Positions 24,048-32,327 of a DNA stretch of 64,000 nucleotides are shown here, piece by piece; within the stretch, counting starts at the first letter, position 1; every line of letters starts with the position of its first letter. A program made the translations under genes and the position numbers. Where the stretch lies: contig NZ_CP097463.1 in NCBI RefSeq assembly GCF_027247405.1, forward strand, positions 3,596,001-3,660,000. The letters run 5' to 3'. This stretch comes from Jatrophihabitans cynanchi. Lineage in GTDB: Bacteria > Actinomycetota > Actinomycetes > Mycobacteriales > Jatrophihabitantaceae. A model generated the notes under the pieces. The model made no database searches. It had not been told where the DNA came from and saw nothing but the letters and a program-made list of their open reading frames with translations.

Positions 24048-26270
24048 ATGACGATCTTCCTGACCTACACCGTGCTGGGCCTGGTGCTCGGTGCCGTGTA
24101 CGGCATCGCCGCATCCGGTCTCGTCCTGACGTACAACACCTCCGGGATCTTCAACTTCGCGCACGGCGCAGAGGCGATGTTCGGCGCGTTCGCGTACTGG
24201 CAGGTGCGTTACGGGTGGGGCTGGCCGACGCCACTCGCCCTGCTGGTGACGTTGGGTGTCGTCGCGCCGCTGCTCGGTGGCGGGCTGTACCTGCTCATCA
24301 TCCGGGGGCTGCGCAACACCGCCGAGGTCACCAAGATCGTCGTCACGGTCGCGATCCTGCTCGGCACGGTAGCCCTCGCGCAGTGGCTCTGGTCGCCGAG
24401 CGAGCCGCATGCCGTGCAGCCGTTCTTCGGGTACGCGAGCGACGTGACGGTCGGTGGCGTAACGGTGTCCACGCACGCGCTGATCACCGCGGGCGTCGCG
24501 GTGCTGATCGCCGTCGGCCTGCGGCTGCTGTTCTACCGGACCCGGGTCGGCGTGGCGATGCGCGCCGTCGTCGACGACCCGGACCTGGTGCAGCTCAACG
24601 GGCACGAGCCGAACCGGCTGTCGCTGTTGTCCTGGTTGCTCGGCGGCGCGCTGGCCGTCCTCGCGGGCGTGCTGATCACGCCGCTGAGCGGTGGCTCGCT
24701 GGATGCGAACGCCCTGACGCTGTTGGTGATCGACGCCTTCGCCGCGGCGATGTTCGGCAAGCTGCGGAGCATCCCGCGGACCTTCGCCGGCGCGATCGTG
24801 CTCGGGCTGGCCGCAACGTACGTCCTGGCCTACTTCCCGTCGGCGTGGTCGTGGACCAGCAACTTCCGCATCTCGCTGCCGATGATCATCCTGTTCCTGG
24901 TGTTGGTCGTGCTGCCGCAGGACCGGCTGCAGGGCGCCGCGGTACGCACCCGCGAGCGGTACCGCGTGCCGACCGTCCGCACCGCCGCCTTCGCCGGGCT
25001 GGCGCTGGTCGGCGTGGTACTGCTGCTGCGGCTGCTCATGGTCGATTCGGACATCACCACGCTGACAGTCGGTCTGACGTTCTCGGTAGCCGCACTGTCG
25101 CTCACCGTCCTGACCGGGTATGCCGGCCAGCTGAACCTCGCGGTGTGCTCGTTCGGCGCGATCGCCACGCTGGTGGTGTTCCACCTCGGGCTGACCGGAA
25201 CCGGGTTCGGCGCCCGGATGACGCTGTGGGGCGTGCTGCTGGCTGTGCTGGTCACCGCAGCCGTCGGCGCACTGGTCGCATTGCCCGCGCTGCGCATGCG
25301 CGGGCTGTACCTGGCCCTCGCGACCATGGCGTTCGGCGTGTTCGTCTCGGACATGATCCTGGCCGACATCTCGCCGCACCGGCTGCCACTGCTACACACC
25401 CGCTTCTCGCTGTTCACGCAGGGCAGCCTGATCGTTCCGCCGTTGAAGATCGGGCCGCTGGACCTGAAGGACGGCACCACGTTCCTGATGAGCGTCACGG
25501 TGATCTTTGCCGCGATCGGGATCGGCCTGGTGGCGCTGCGCAACAGTGGCTACGGCCGGCGGCTCGCCGCGCTCAAGGACAGCCCGGTCGCCTCGGCGAT
25601 GCTCGGGCAGAACCTGGTACGGCTCAAGCTCAGCGTGTTCGCCCTGTCCGCGGCGATCGCCGGTCTCGGCGGGGTGCTGATGTCCAGCGCGATCGGCACC
25701 GTCACGATGGACAACTTCTCGATCTTCCTGAGCCTGTCTCTACTGATGCTCACCGTGTCCGCGGGCATCGGCTACGTGACCGGCGCGCTCGCCGGCGGCG
25801 TGCTGTCCGGCATCGGGTTCGTCATCATCATCGCGTCGTTCAACCACCTCGCCGACGGCAGCGCCGGGCTGCACGGGCTGTACGCATCCCTCGCCCACAT
25901 CGCGGCCGTGCTGCCGGCGCTGATCGGCGTCACCATCGGCCGCAGCCCGAGCGGGTTCCTGCACGACCTGTTCGACGGGTACCGGCGGCTGCTGGGCCGC
26001 GCCCGGCCGGTCCTGTACGGCGGCGCCGCTGCCGAGGCGATCACCTACCTGCTAGCCCTCACCGGCGTGATCGGCAACTGGTGGTTCGGCGTGATCACCT
26101 ACGTGCTGCTCGTGATGCTGCCGGTGTTCGGACAGCTGCTGATGCCGGCCGCGATGAGTGATCACCCGACCGAGCCCGAGCCGGACCTGGCCGCCGTCGG
26201 GGTGGACGAGCCCTACAGCGAGCGGGCGCTCGGGCTGCTCGACCGCCGGCTCGCCTTGCAGGGCAGGTGA
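24048..26270 (+). CDS. Fused LivH-LivM ABC transporter permease
   Basis: The 740-residue protein joins two permeases usually encoded separately. Residues 1-300 are LivH-like (GIAASGLVLTYNTSGIFNFAHG, RAVVDDPDLVQLNGHEPNRL). Residues from about 310 are LivM-like (VLTGYAGQLNLAVCSFGAI, RRLAALKDSPVASAMLGQN), ending in a hydrophilic tail. About sixteen or more hydrophobic segments are expected. It forms the whole membrane channel of this importer. The stop overlaps the ATPase gene by GTGA when GTG 26267 is used. Confidence 0.9.
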   Translation: MTIFLTYTVLGLVLGAVYGIAASGLVLTYNTSGIFNFAHGAEAMFGAFAYWQVRYGWGWPTPLALLVTLGVVAPLLGGGLYLLIIRGLRNTAEVTKIVVTVAILLGTVALAQWLWSPSEPHAVQPFFGYASDVTVGGVTVSTHALITAGVAVLIAVGLRLLFYRTRVGVAMRAVVDDPDLVQLNGHEPNRLSLLSWLLGGALAVLAGVLITPLSGGSLDANALTLLVIDAFAAAMFGKLRSIPRTFAGAIVLGLAATYVLAYFPSAWSWTSNFRISLPMIILFLVLVVLPQDRLQGAAVRTRERYRVPTVRTAAFAGLALVGVVLLLRLLMVDSDITTLTVGLTFSVAALSLTVLTGYAGQLNLAVCSFGAIATLVVFHLGLTGTGFGARMTLWGVLLAVLVTAAVGALVALPALRMRGLYLALATMAFGVFVSDMILADISPHRLPLLHTRFSLFTQGSLIVPPLKIGPLDLKDGTTFLMSVTVIFAAIGIGLVALRNSGYGRRLAALKDSPVASAMLGQNLVRLKLSVFALSAAIAGLGGVLMSSAIGTVTMDNFSIFLSLSLLMLTVSAGIGYVTGALAGGVLSGIGFVIIIASFNHLADGSAGLHGLYASLAHIAAVLPALIGVTIGRSPSGFLHDLFDGYRRLLGRARPVLYGGAAAEAITYLLALTGVIGNWWFGVITYVLLVMLPVFGQLLMPAAMSDHPTEPEPDLAAVGVDEPYSERALGLLDRRLALQGR

Positions 26271-27004
26271 GCGCGGCCATGAGCACCTTGCAGGTAGTCG
26301 GGCTCACCGTGCGGTTCGGCGGGCTCAAGGCGGTGGACGACGTCAGCATCGACGTCGCGCCGGCCGGCGTCACTGGCCTGATCGGCCCGAACGGTGCCGG
26401 GAAGACCACCCTGTTCAACGCGATCACCGGCCTGCAGCGGCCGAACGCCGGGAAGATCTTGCTGGACGGGCAGGACATCACCGCGCTGTCGCCTGCCAAG
26501 CGTGCCCACCGCGGGCTGGGCCGCACCTTCCAGCGCCTCGAGCTGTTCCTGTCGCTGTCGGTGCGCGACAACCTGCGGGTGGCCGGCGACATCCGAAACG
26601 CCAACCGGCGCGGGCGCATCGACGTCGACAGCGAGTGTGACCGGCTGCTCGAGCTGACCGGGCTGTCCGCGGTGGCCGACCAGGACGTCGCCGACATCCC
26701 CACCGGCCAGGCGCGTGTCGTCGAGGTCGCCCGAGCGCTCATGGCCCAGCCGCGGGTACTGCTGCTGGACGAGCCGGCCTCCGGGCAGACGGAGCACGAG
26801 ACCGCGGCGTTCGGCCGGCTGCTGCGCCGGCTCGCCGGCGACGGCCTGACGATCTGCCTGGTCGAGCACGATCTGGGGCTGGTGATGGACATCTGCTCGC
26901 AGATCCACGTGCTGGACTACGGCGTGGTGCTGGCCTCCGGGACGCCCGAGCAGGTGCAGCAGGATCCGGCCGTGATCGCCGCCTACATCGGTACAGCCGC
27001 ATGA
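26267..27004 (+). CDS. ABC transporter ATPase, LivG type (second system)
   Basis: GTG at 26267 overlaps the permease stop; ATG at 26279 is an equally possible start. The 245 residues contain Walker A GPNGAGKTT, Q-loop GRTFQRLEL, Walker B VLLLDEPASG and H-loop VEHDLGLVMD. The signature region reads IPTGQARVVEVARAL, a LivG-style departure from LSGGQ. It pairs with the LivF-type protein downstream to drive the fused permease. Confidence 0.88.
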   Translation: MSAAMSTLQVVGLTVRFGGLKAVDDVSIDVAPAGVTGLIGPNGAGKTTLFNAITGLQRPNAGKILLDGQDITALSPAKRAHRGLGRTFQRLELFLSLSVRDNLRVAGDIRNANRRGRIDVDSECDRLLELTGLSAVADQDVADIPTGQARVVEVARALMAQPRVLLLDEPASGQTEHETAAFGRLLRRLAGDGLTICLVEHDLGLVMDICSQIHVLDYGVVLASGTPEQVQQDPAVIAAYIGTAA

Positions 27005-27017
27005 AGGCGCCCCGCGA

Positions 27018-27767
27018 ATGAACGAGACGCTGCGCAGGGACGTACCCGCCGAGGTCGAGCACGTGCTTCCTGAGCCGGTGCTCGAACTGTCCGCCGTGCG
27101 CGCCGGGTACGGCCCGATCGAGGTGCTGCACGGCATCGACCTGCAGCTTCAGCCCGGTTCGGTGCTCGCGCTGCTCGGCCCGAACGGCGGCGGCAAGACC
27201 AGCACGCTCAAGGTGTGCTCCGGGCTGCTCACGCCGAGCGCGGGCGAGCTGCGGGTGGCGGGCCGCGTCGTGAACGGGGTGAGCGCCGGCCAGCTCGCCG
27301 GCGTCGGCGTCTGCTCGATCCCCGAGGGGCGCGGCATCTTCGCCAACCTCACCGTGCGCGAGAACCTGTGGCTGGCCGCCGGGACGCGGGCCACGCTGGC
27401 ACAGCTCGAGGAGGTCGCGTACACCCGGTTCCCGAAGCTGGGCGAGCGCCGCAAGCAGTTGGCCGGCACGATGTCCGGCGGCGAGCAGCAGATGCTCGCG
27501 CTCTCGCGCGCGCTCGGCACCGATCCGGCCGTCCTGCTCCTGGACGAGCTGTCGATGGGCCTCGCGCCGCTGATCGTGGCGCGCATGTACGAGTCGGTGG
27601 CACAGCTCGCGGCTGAGGGTATCGCGGTGCTCGTGGCCGAGCAGTTCGCCCGCGCCGTGCTGCCGATCGCCGACTGCGCCGCGTTGATCCTGCACGGCCA
27701 GGTGGTGCGCGTAGGCGCACCGGCCGACGTCGAAGACGAACTCTCCACCCACTACCTAGGAGGCTGA
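27018..27767 (+). CDS. ABC transporter ATPase, LivF type (second system)
   Basis: The 249-residue protein has Walker A GPNGGGKTS, Q-loop region SIPEGRGIFANLTVREN, signature MSGGEQQM and Walker B VLLLDELSMGLAP. The switch region is VAEQFARAV, the usual LivF form with Gln. An N-terminal extension of about 20 residues precedes the first strand. The start is 13 bp after the LivG-type stop. Confidence 0.88.
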   Translation: MNETLRRDVPAEVEHVLPEPVLELSAVRAGYGPIEVLHGIDLQLQPGSVLALLGPNGGGKTSTLKVCSGLLTPSAGELRVAGRVVNGVSAGQLAGVGVCSIPEGRGIFANLTVRENLWLAAGTRATLAQLEEVAYTRFPKLGERRKQLAGTMSGGEQQMLALSRALGTDPAVLLLDELSMGLAPLIVARMYESVAQLAAEGIAVLVAEQFARAVLPIADCAALILHGQVVRVGAPADVEDELSTHYLGG

Positions 27768-27771
27768 GGCG

Positions 27772-28122
27772 ATGCTCGCCGAACAGCGTCGTGAGCAGTT
27801 CAAGGCCGACGTGGCCGAGCTGAAGTTGAAGTCCCGTGGCGGTCGCCGCGACGGGCTGTGGCGCGCCGTCGGCGTCGTCCTCATGCTCGTCGGCGTCGTG
27901 GCCGCGTTCCTGGTCTACGAGGTGTCGCTGTCCAAGACGGACTACCGCGACATCGCCTCCGAGCAGATCCTCGCGATCGCGTTCCTCGCGCTGGCGGTGC
28001 TCGGTGCTGCGCTGTACCTCGCCGCCGCGATCGCCTCGATCCTGCGGATATGGCTGCTGCGCCAGCTGTACGAGGGCCAGCAGCACGTGGAACAACTCGC
28101 CGCCGCAGTCCGCGGCGCGTGA
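27772..28122 (+). CDS. Small two-helix membrane protein of unknown function
   Basis: The 116-residue protein has a basic N-terminus (LKLKSRGGRRDG) and two hydrophobic stretches (AVGVVLMLVGVVAAFLVYEV, and ILAIAFLALAVLGAALYLAA). A short C-terminal helix ends it. No family was recognised. It follows the transporter ATPase by 4 bp and precedes the IclR gene, so it is probably co-transcribed and may be an accessory transporter subunit. Confidence 0.7.
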   Translation: MLAEQRREQFKADVAELKLKSRGGRRDGLWRAVGVVLMLVGVVAAFLVYEVSLSKTDYRDIASEQILAIAFLALAVLGAALYLAAAIASILRIWLLRQLYEGQQHVEQLAAAVRGA

Positions 28123-28151
28123 CCCGGACCGATCCCACAGGAGGTGTTGAC

Positions 28152-29030
28152 ATGAGTGTTGTCGACCTGGACGCGTCCGCCGCGACGCGCCAACTGCCAC
28201 CGTCGATGGTCGAACGGGTAACGCTGATCATGGACGCCTTCGAGCGCCGGACCACCACGCTCACCTTGGAGCAGGTGACCGCGCGCACCAGGCTGCCGCG
28301 GTCCACCGCGCACCGCATCCTCGACCAGCTCGTCCAGGTCGCGTGGCTCGAGCACACGTCGTTCGGGTACGCGCTCGGCCCGCGAGCTCTCGGCTTCGGC
28401 GGCCAGGACGGCAGCCACGGCGAGATCCGTGCGGCAGCGGCGCCGGTGCTGCAGGAGCTGTTCCTGCGCACCGGGCTGGTCGTGCATCTCGCGGTGCTCG
28501 AGGACGCGCAGATCCACTACCTGGACAAGCTCGGTGGGCCGCTCGCCGCGATGCTGCCGTCCCGTGTCGGCGGGCGCGCACCGGCGCACACCACGGCGAT
28601 CGGCAAGGCGATGCTCGCCTGGGTCGACCCGGAGCGGGTGGATCAGCTGTCCGGTGGACGGCTGGTGCGGCGCACCGAACGCTCGATCGGCGACCTCGCG
28701 GTGCTGCACCAGGAGCTGGGGAGGATCCGCACCCGCAACGGCCTGGCCTACGAGAGCGGCGAGAGCGTGCGCGGCATCGCCTGCGTGGCCGCCGCGATCC
28801 GAGGGCAGCGTGGGGCGGTGGCGGCGATCTCGCTGTGTGGCGAGGCGCGCAACACCCAGCTGGAACGGGTGGCGCCGCTGGTGCTCGACGGCGCACGCGA
28901 GGTGTCGCGCGAACTGTTCCCGGAGCTGGCCAAGCCGCGCCGCGTTCCGGTGCGAAGCGGCGAACGCACCTGGTCGCCGGAGGCGATGGACCGGTTCTTG
29001 GCCAGCGCGGTCGGCGGCAGCTGGGTGTGA
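28152..29030 (+). CDS. IclR family transcriptional regulator
   Basis: ATG at 28152 with AGGAGG 7 bp upstream gives 292 residues. The N-terminal winged helix contains LTLEQVTARTRLPRSTAHRI, the typical IclR recognition region. The C-terminal effector domain has the family motifs GRAPAHTTAIGKAMLAW, ETARNGLAYESGE-like RNGLAYESGESVRGIACVAA, and AISLCG. It is last in the transporter operon and 51 bp from the convergent hsaB gene. It is a candidate for the motif A binding protein because IclR proteins bind palindromes of about 14-15 bp; this link is unproven. Confidence 0.85.
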   Translation: MSVVDLDASAATRQLPPSMVERVTLIMDAFERRTTTLTLEQVTARTRLPRSTAHRILDQLVQVAWLEHTSFGYALGPRALGFGGQDGSHGEIRAAAAPVLQELFLRTGLVVHLAVLEDAQIHYLDKLGGPLAAMLPSRVGGRAPAHTTAIGKAMLAWVDPERVDQLSGGRLVRRTERSIGDLAVLHQELGRIRTRNGLAYESGESVRGIACVAAAIRGQRGAVAAISLCGEARNTQLERVAPLVLDGAREVSRELFPELAKPRRVPVRSGERTWSPEAMDRFLASAVGGSWV

Positions 29031-29031
29031 G

Positions 29032-29081
29032 GCCGGTCGGGTGCGGTCGGCCGGTTGTGCGCGCCGCGTACTGCGACCGGC
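29032..29081. terminator. Possible bidirectional terminator
   Basis: GCCGGTCG (29032-29039) and CGACCGGC (29074-29081) are perfect 8-bp inverted arms separated by 34 bases. They fill the gap between the converging IclR and hsaB genes. The long loop lowers confidence. Confidence 0.35.
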
Positions 29082-29618
29082 TCAGCCCCAGCCCCAGCCC
29101 CGGCCCAGGGTGTCCCAGGCATCGCCCACCGGGTCGAGGCTGAACCCGCCCCGGAAGAAGATCATCGGGCTGTGCTCGCCGGCGGACTCCAGCTCCAGCA
29201 CGCGGCCGATCACCACGTCGTGATCACCGGCCACGTGCACGTCCTGGATCTCGGCATGCACGCGCGCGAGCACGTCGCGCAGCGCGGGCGTGCCCCAGCG
29301 CGAAGCGTCCCAGGGCAGGTCGGTGAACCGCGCGCCGTGCCGTGAACCGAACCGGTCGCAGACCTCGCGCTGGTGCTCGGCCAGGATGTTCACGCAGAAC
29401 CGCCCGGCCGCCCTGATCCGGGGCCAGGACGTGCCCGCCCGGTCGGCGCAGAACAGCACGAGCGGTGGGTCCAGTGACACGGCGGCGAAGGACTGGCAGG
29501 CAAAGCCCACCGGCTGCCCGCCGTCCACGCCGGTGACGATGGTCACGCCGCTGGCGAACCGGCCGAGTACGCGGCGGAACTCGCTCGCGGTGATGCCGGT
29601 GGGCTGGCAGGTGTGCAT
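29082..29618 (-). CDS. hsaB: HsaB-like flavin reductase
   Basis: The 178-residue protein matches the reductase partner of the two-component HsaAB monooxygenase. Key segments are FRRVLGRFASGVTIVT, PVGFACQSFAAVSLDPPLVL and GRFCVNILAEHQ, followed by GDHDVVIGRV and a final FFRGGFS; they correspond closely to mycobacterial HsaB. It reduces flavin with NADH to supply HsaA for C4 hydroxylation of 3-HSA. The C-terminus is short, with a GRGWGWG tail from a CAGCCCC-type repeat. It is a single minus-strand gene with motif A 42 bp upstream, divergent from hsaD. Confidence 0.88.
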   Translation of the reverse strand: MHTCQPTGITASEFRRVLGRFASGVTIVTGVDGGQPVGFACQSFAAVSLDPPLVLFCADRAGTSWPRIRAAGRFCVNILAEHQREVCDRFGSRHGARFTDLPWDASRWGTPALRDVLARVHAEIQDVHVAGDHDVVIGRVLELESAGEHSPMIFFRGGFSLDPVGDAWDTLGRGWGWG

Positions 29619-29660
29619 GCCGTCGACGGTAGGGCGGTTGCGTGCGGCCGCGGCGGCACT

Positions 29661-29675
29661 TCCCGCTCAGCGGTA
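29661..29675. promoter_or_regulatory. Motif A copy for hsaB promoter
   Basis: TCCCGCTCAGCGGTA has one mismatch in the right arm. It lies 42 bp upstream of the hsaB start. A second, exact-arm copy 36 bp away faces hsaD, so each divergent gene has its own site. Confidence 0.55.
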
Positions 29676-29711
29676 CCGGCCGGTGGGGCCGGGTTCGGCC
29701 CGTCGTGGGCA

Positions 29712-29726
29712 TCCCGGTCAACGGGA
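29712..29726. promoter_or_regulatory. Motif A copy for hsaD-kstD-kshB promoter
   Basis: TCCCGGTCAACGGGA has perfect 5-bp arms. A TTAGCG hexamer at 29755-29760 lies 36 bp from the palindrome centre, a likely -10 element. This puts the palindrome near -48 relative to the expected transcription start. The same spacing recurs at 43324 and 55246. Confidence 0.68.
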
Positions 29727-29785
29727 CGGACGCGACCGGCACCGGCCCCGGTCGTTAGCGTCAGAGACAGGAAGGAGTGGTGTCG

Positions 29786-30649
29786 ATGACCGGCGAGCTC
29801 ACCCGGGACGGGACGCTGCGCGAACTGGCGACCGGGAACGGCGTGCTGCGTTACCACGAAGCCGGCGGCGGCCCGCCCCTGGTGCTCTTGCACGGCTCCG
29901 GTCCTGGCGTGTCCGGCTGGCAGAACTACCGAGGCGTACTGGCTGCGCTCGCCGAGCACCATCGCTGCCTGGTGCTCGAGTTCCCCGGCTTCGGTGTCAG
30001 CGATCCGGCGAAGGGCCACCCGATGATGACGGCGGCGGCCGCGGTGCTGCAGTTGCTGGACGGGCTCGGGCTGCAGAGCGCCGACGTGATCGGCAACTCG
30101 ATGGGCGGCATCGTCGCGCTGAATGTCGCGGCCGCGCACCCGCGGCGGGTCGGCAAGCTGGTGACGATCGGCGGCGTCGGGCTCACCCTGTTCAGCGCCT
30201 CTCCCGCCGAGGGCATCAACCTGCTGATGGAGTTCGCGGCGAACCCGACCCGCGAGCGGCTCGTCGAGTGGCTGCACTCGATGGTGTACGACCGTGCGCT
30301 GGTCACCGAGGAGTTGATCGAGGAGCGCTGGGCGCTCGCCACGGCCGCCGACTCGCTCGCCACCGCGCGGGCGATGTACTCCCGCGAGACCTTCCTGGCG
30401 CGGCAGGCGGCGATGGCCGACTCCGATCAGCCGCCGTACTGGGCGATGCTGCACAAGGTCAGCGCTCCCACCCTGCTCACCTGGGGCCGCGACGACCGGG
30501 TCAGCCCGCTGGACTCGGTGCTGGTGCCGATGCGCACCATGCCGAACGCCGAGGTGCACGTCTTCCCGCGGTGCGGGCACTGGACCATGCTCGAGCAGCG
30601 CGACGCGTTCGTCGCGACGGTGCTGGCCTTCCTGGCCCGGAAGGCTTGA
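29786..30649 (+). CDS. hsaD: HsaD-like meta-cleavage product hydrolase
   Basis: ATG at 29786 with GGAAGGAG 8 bp upstream gives 287 residues. The alpha/beta hydrolase triad is visible: nucleophile Ser105 (GNSMGG), acid Asp236/237 (WGRDDRVSP) and His265 (RCGHWTM). An oxyanion-type HGSGPG motif is also present. In the steroid pathway HsaD hydrolyses the C-C bond of 4,9-DSHA to DOHNAA and a hydroxydienoate. The stop overlaps kstD (TGATG), with kshB following. Sequence and context agree, though other meta-cleavage hydrolases are similar. Confidence 0.82.
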   Translation: MTGELTRDGTLRELATGNGVLRYHEAGGGPPLVLLHGSGPGVSGWQNYRGVLAALAEHHRCLVLEFPGFGVSDPAKGHPMMTAAAAVLQLLDGLGLQSADVIGNSMGGIVALNVAAAHPRRVGKLVTIGGVGLTLFSASPAEGINLLMEFAANPTRERLVEWLHSMVYDRALVTEELIEERWALATAADSLATARAMYSRETFLARQAAMADSDQPPYWAMLHKVSAPTLLTWGRDDRVSPLDSVLVPMRTMPNAEVHVFPRCGHWTMLEQRDAFVATVLAFLARKA

Positions 30650-32325
30650 TGGGCAGCGAGCACGTCGTCGACTTCCTCGTCGTGGGCAGCGGCGGAGGCG
30701 GGATGGCTGCCGCGCTCGCGGCGGCCGACGCCGGCCTGTCCGTGCTCGTCGTCGAGAAGGGCGGCAAGTTCGGCGGTTCGACCGCGATCTCCGGCGGCGG
30801 CATCTGGATCCCCAACAACTCGACCCTGGTGCGTGCCGGTGCGGGCGACGCCCCGGAGGCGGTGCTGCGCTACCTGCGGGCGATCACGGCGGGCCGGGTG
30901 CCTGACGCGCGGCTGCGTGCCTACGTCGACAACGGCCCGGCGTTGACCGAACTGCTCGAGCGCAGCAGGTGGCTGCGGTTCTACTGGGTGAAGGGCTATG
31001 CCGACTACCACCCCGAGGCCGACGGGGGACGGGCTCTGGGCCGCACCATCGAGGCACTGCCGTTCGACACCCGCAAGCTCGGCGCGGACGAGCAGTACCA
31101 GCGGCCGAACAGCTTGAAGGGCCCACTGGGACTCTGGGTCACCTCGCGTGACTATCACGACCTCGCGATGGTCAAGCGCACCTGGGCCGGACGGCGGGCC
31201 TCGTTGCGCGCCGCGTGGCGGGTGTCCTCGAACCTGGTGCGCCGGCGCCACATGGCCACCGGTGGACGGGCGCTGGTGGCCCGGCTGCGAATGGCGCTCA
31301 AGGACGCAGGCGTCGAACTGTGGTTGCGCAGCCCGATGCGCGAGCTGGCTATCGACGCGAGCGGCCGGGTGACCGGCGCGGTGCTCGAGCGCGGCGGCGA
31401 GTTCGTGGCGGTGCGTGCCCGGTACGGCGTGCTGCTGGCGACCGGCGGGTTCGACCACAACGCGCAGCTGCGCGCCGAGTACCTGCCTGCGGGCGCGCAG
31501 GACGACGCGAGCGCCGGCGCGAAGGAGAACGTCGGTGACGGCATCACAGCCGGCCTCGCGCTCGGCGCAGCGGTGGACCTGATGGACGACGCGTGGTGGA
31601 TGCCCTCGGTACGGCACCCGGCGGGCCCGGTGATCCCACTGGTGTCCGAGCGCTGCATCCCGCCGTCACTGATCGTCGACGGCTCCGGGCGGCGCTTCAC
31701 CAACGAGTCCGCGCCGTACGTCAACTTCGTGCACGCGCAACTCGCCGGTGGACACCAGCCCGCCTGGTTCGTGATGGACGCCAAGGCACGCGCGCGCTAC
31801 CCGTTCGCGCAGGTGCTGCCGGGAGCCCCGTTCCCGAAGGCGTTCTACGAGGCCGGCACCGTGCACCGCGCGGACACGCTGGCCGAGCTTGCGGCCTCGA
31901 TCGGGCTGCCCGCCGATGCGCTCGACGCGACGGTGGAGCGGTACAACGGCTTCGCGCGGGCGGGTATCGACGCCGACTTCGGCCGTGGCGACAGCGCGTA
32001 CGACCGCTACTACGGCGACCCGACGCTGAAGAACCCGAACCTGGACGTGATCGGCAAGGCGCCGTTCTACGCGATCTCGCTGCTGACCGGTGACCTGGGC
32101 ACCAAGGGCGGCCTGGTGTGCGACGAGTACTCGCGGGTACTGCGTGCCGACGGAACCGTGATCGACGGCCTGTACGCGACGGGCAACACGTCCGCGTCGG
32201 TGATGGGCAACGAGTACGCGGGCGCCGGCGCGACGATCGGCCCGGCGATGGTCTTCGGCTATGTGGCGGCGCGGCACGCGGCGGCGCACGCGGCGGCTGC
32301 CCGTGCCACGGTCAACAAGGCGTAG
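30649..32325 (+). CDS. kstD: 3-Ketosteroid Delta1-dehydrogenase
   Basis: ATG at 30649 overlaps the hsaD stop and gives 558 residues, close to mycobacterial KstD (about 563). The FAD-binding motif VVGSGGGGMAAALAAADAG opens the protein. Active-site features of KstD are seen: a Tyr-rich loop near residue 110 (FYWVKGYADYHPE) and Tyr523 with Gly527 in NEYAGAGATIGPAM, matching the Tyr487/Gly491 pair of Rhodococcus KstD1. The enzyme inserts the 1,2 double bond into 3-keto-4-ene steroids. It is followed 2 bp later by kshB. Confidence 0.9.
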   Translation: MGSEHVVDFLVVGSGGGGMAAALAAADAGLSVLVVEKGGKFGGSTAISGGGIWIPNNSTLVRAGAGDAPEAVLRYLRAITAGRVPDARLRAYVDNGPALTELLERSRWLRFYWVKGYADYHPEADGGRALGRTIEALPFDTRKLGADEQYQRPNSLKGPLGLWVTSRDYHDLAMVKRTWAGRRASLRAAWRVSSNLVRRRHMATGGRALVARLRMALKDAGVELWLRSPMRELAIDASGRVTGAVLERGGEFVAVRARYGVLLATGGFDHNAQLRAEYLPAGAQDDASAGAKENVGDGITAGLALGAAVDLMDDAWWMPSVRHPAGPVIPLVSERCIPPSLIVDGSGRRFTNESAPYVNFVHAQLAGGHQPAWFVMDAKARARYPFAQVLPGAPFPKAFYEAGTVHRADTLAELAASIGLPADALDATVERYNGFARAGIDADFGRGDSAYDRYYGDPTLKNPNLDVIGKAPFYAISLLTGDLGTKGGLVCDEYSRVLRADGTVIDGLYATGNTSASVMGNEYAGAGATIGPAMVFGYVAARHAAAHAAAARATVNKA

Positions 32326-32327
32326 CC

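Noticed and set aside
30649-32325. Reading the kstD frame upstream through hsaD as one giant protein
   Set aside because: The open frame continues upstream only as a shadow of hsaD; the TGATG coupling and family N-terminus fix the start at 30649.
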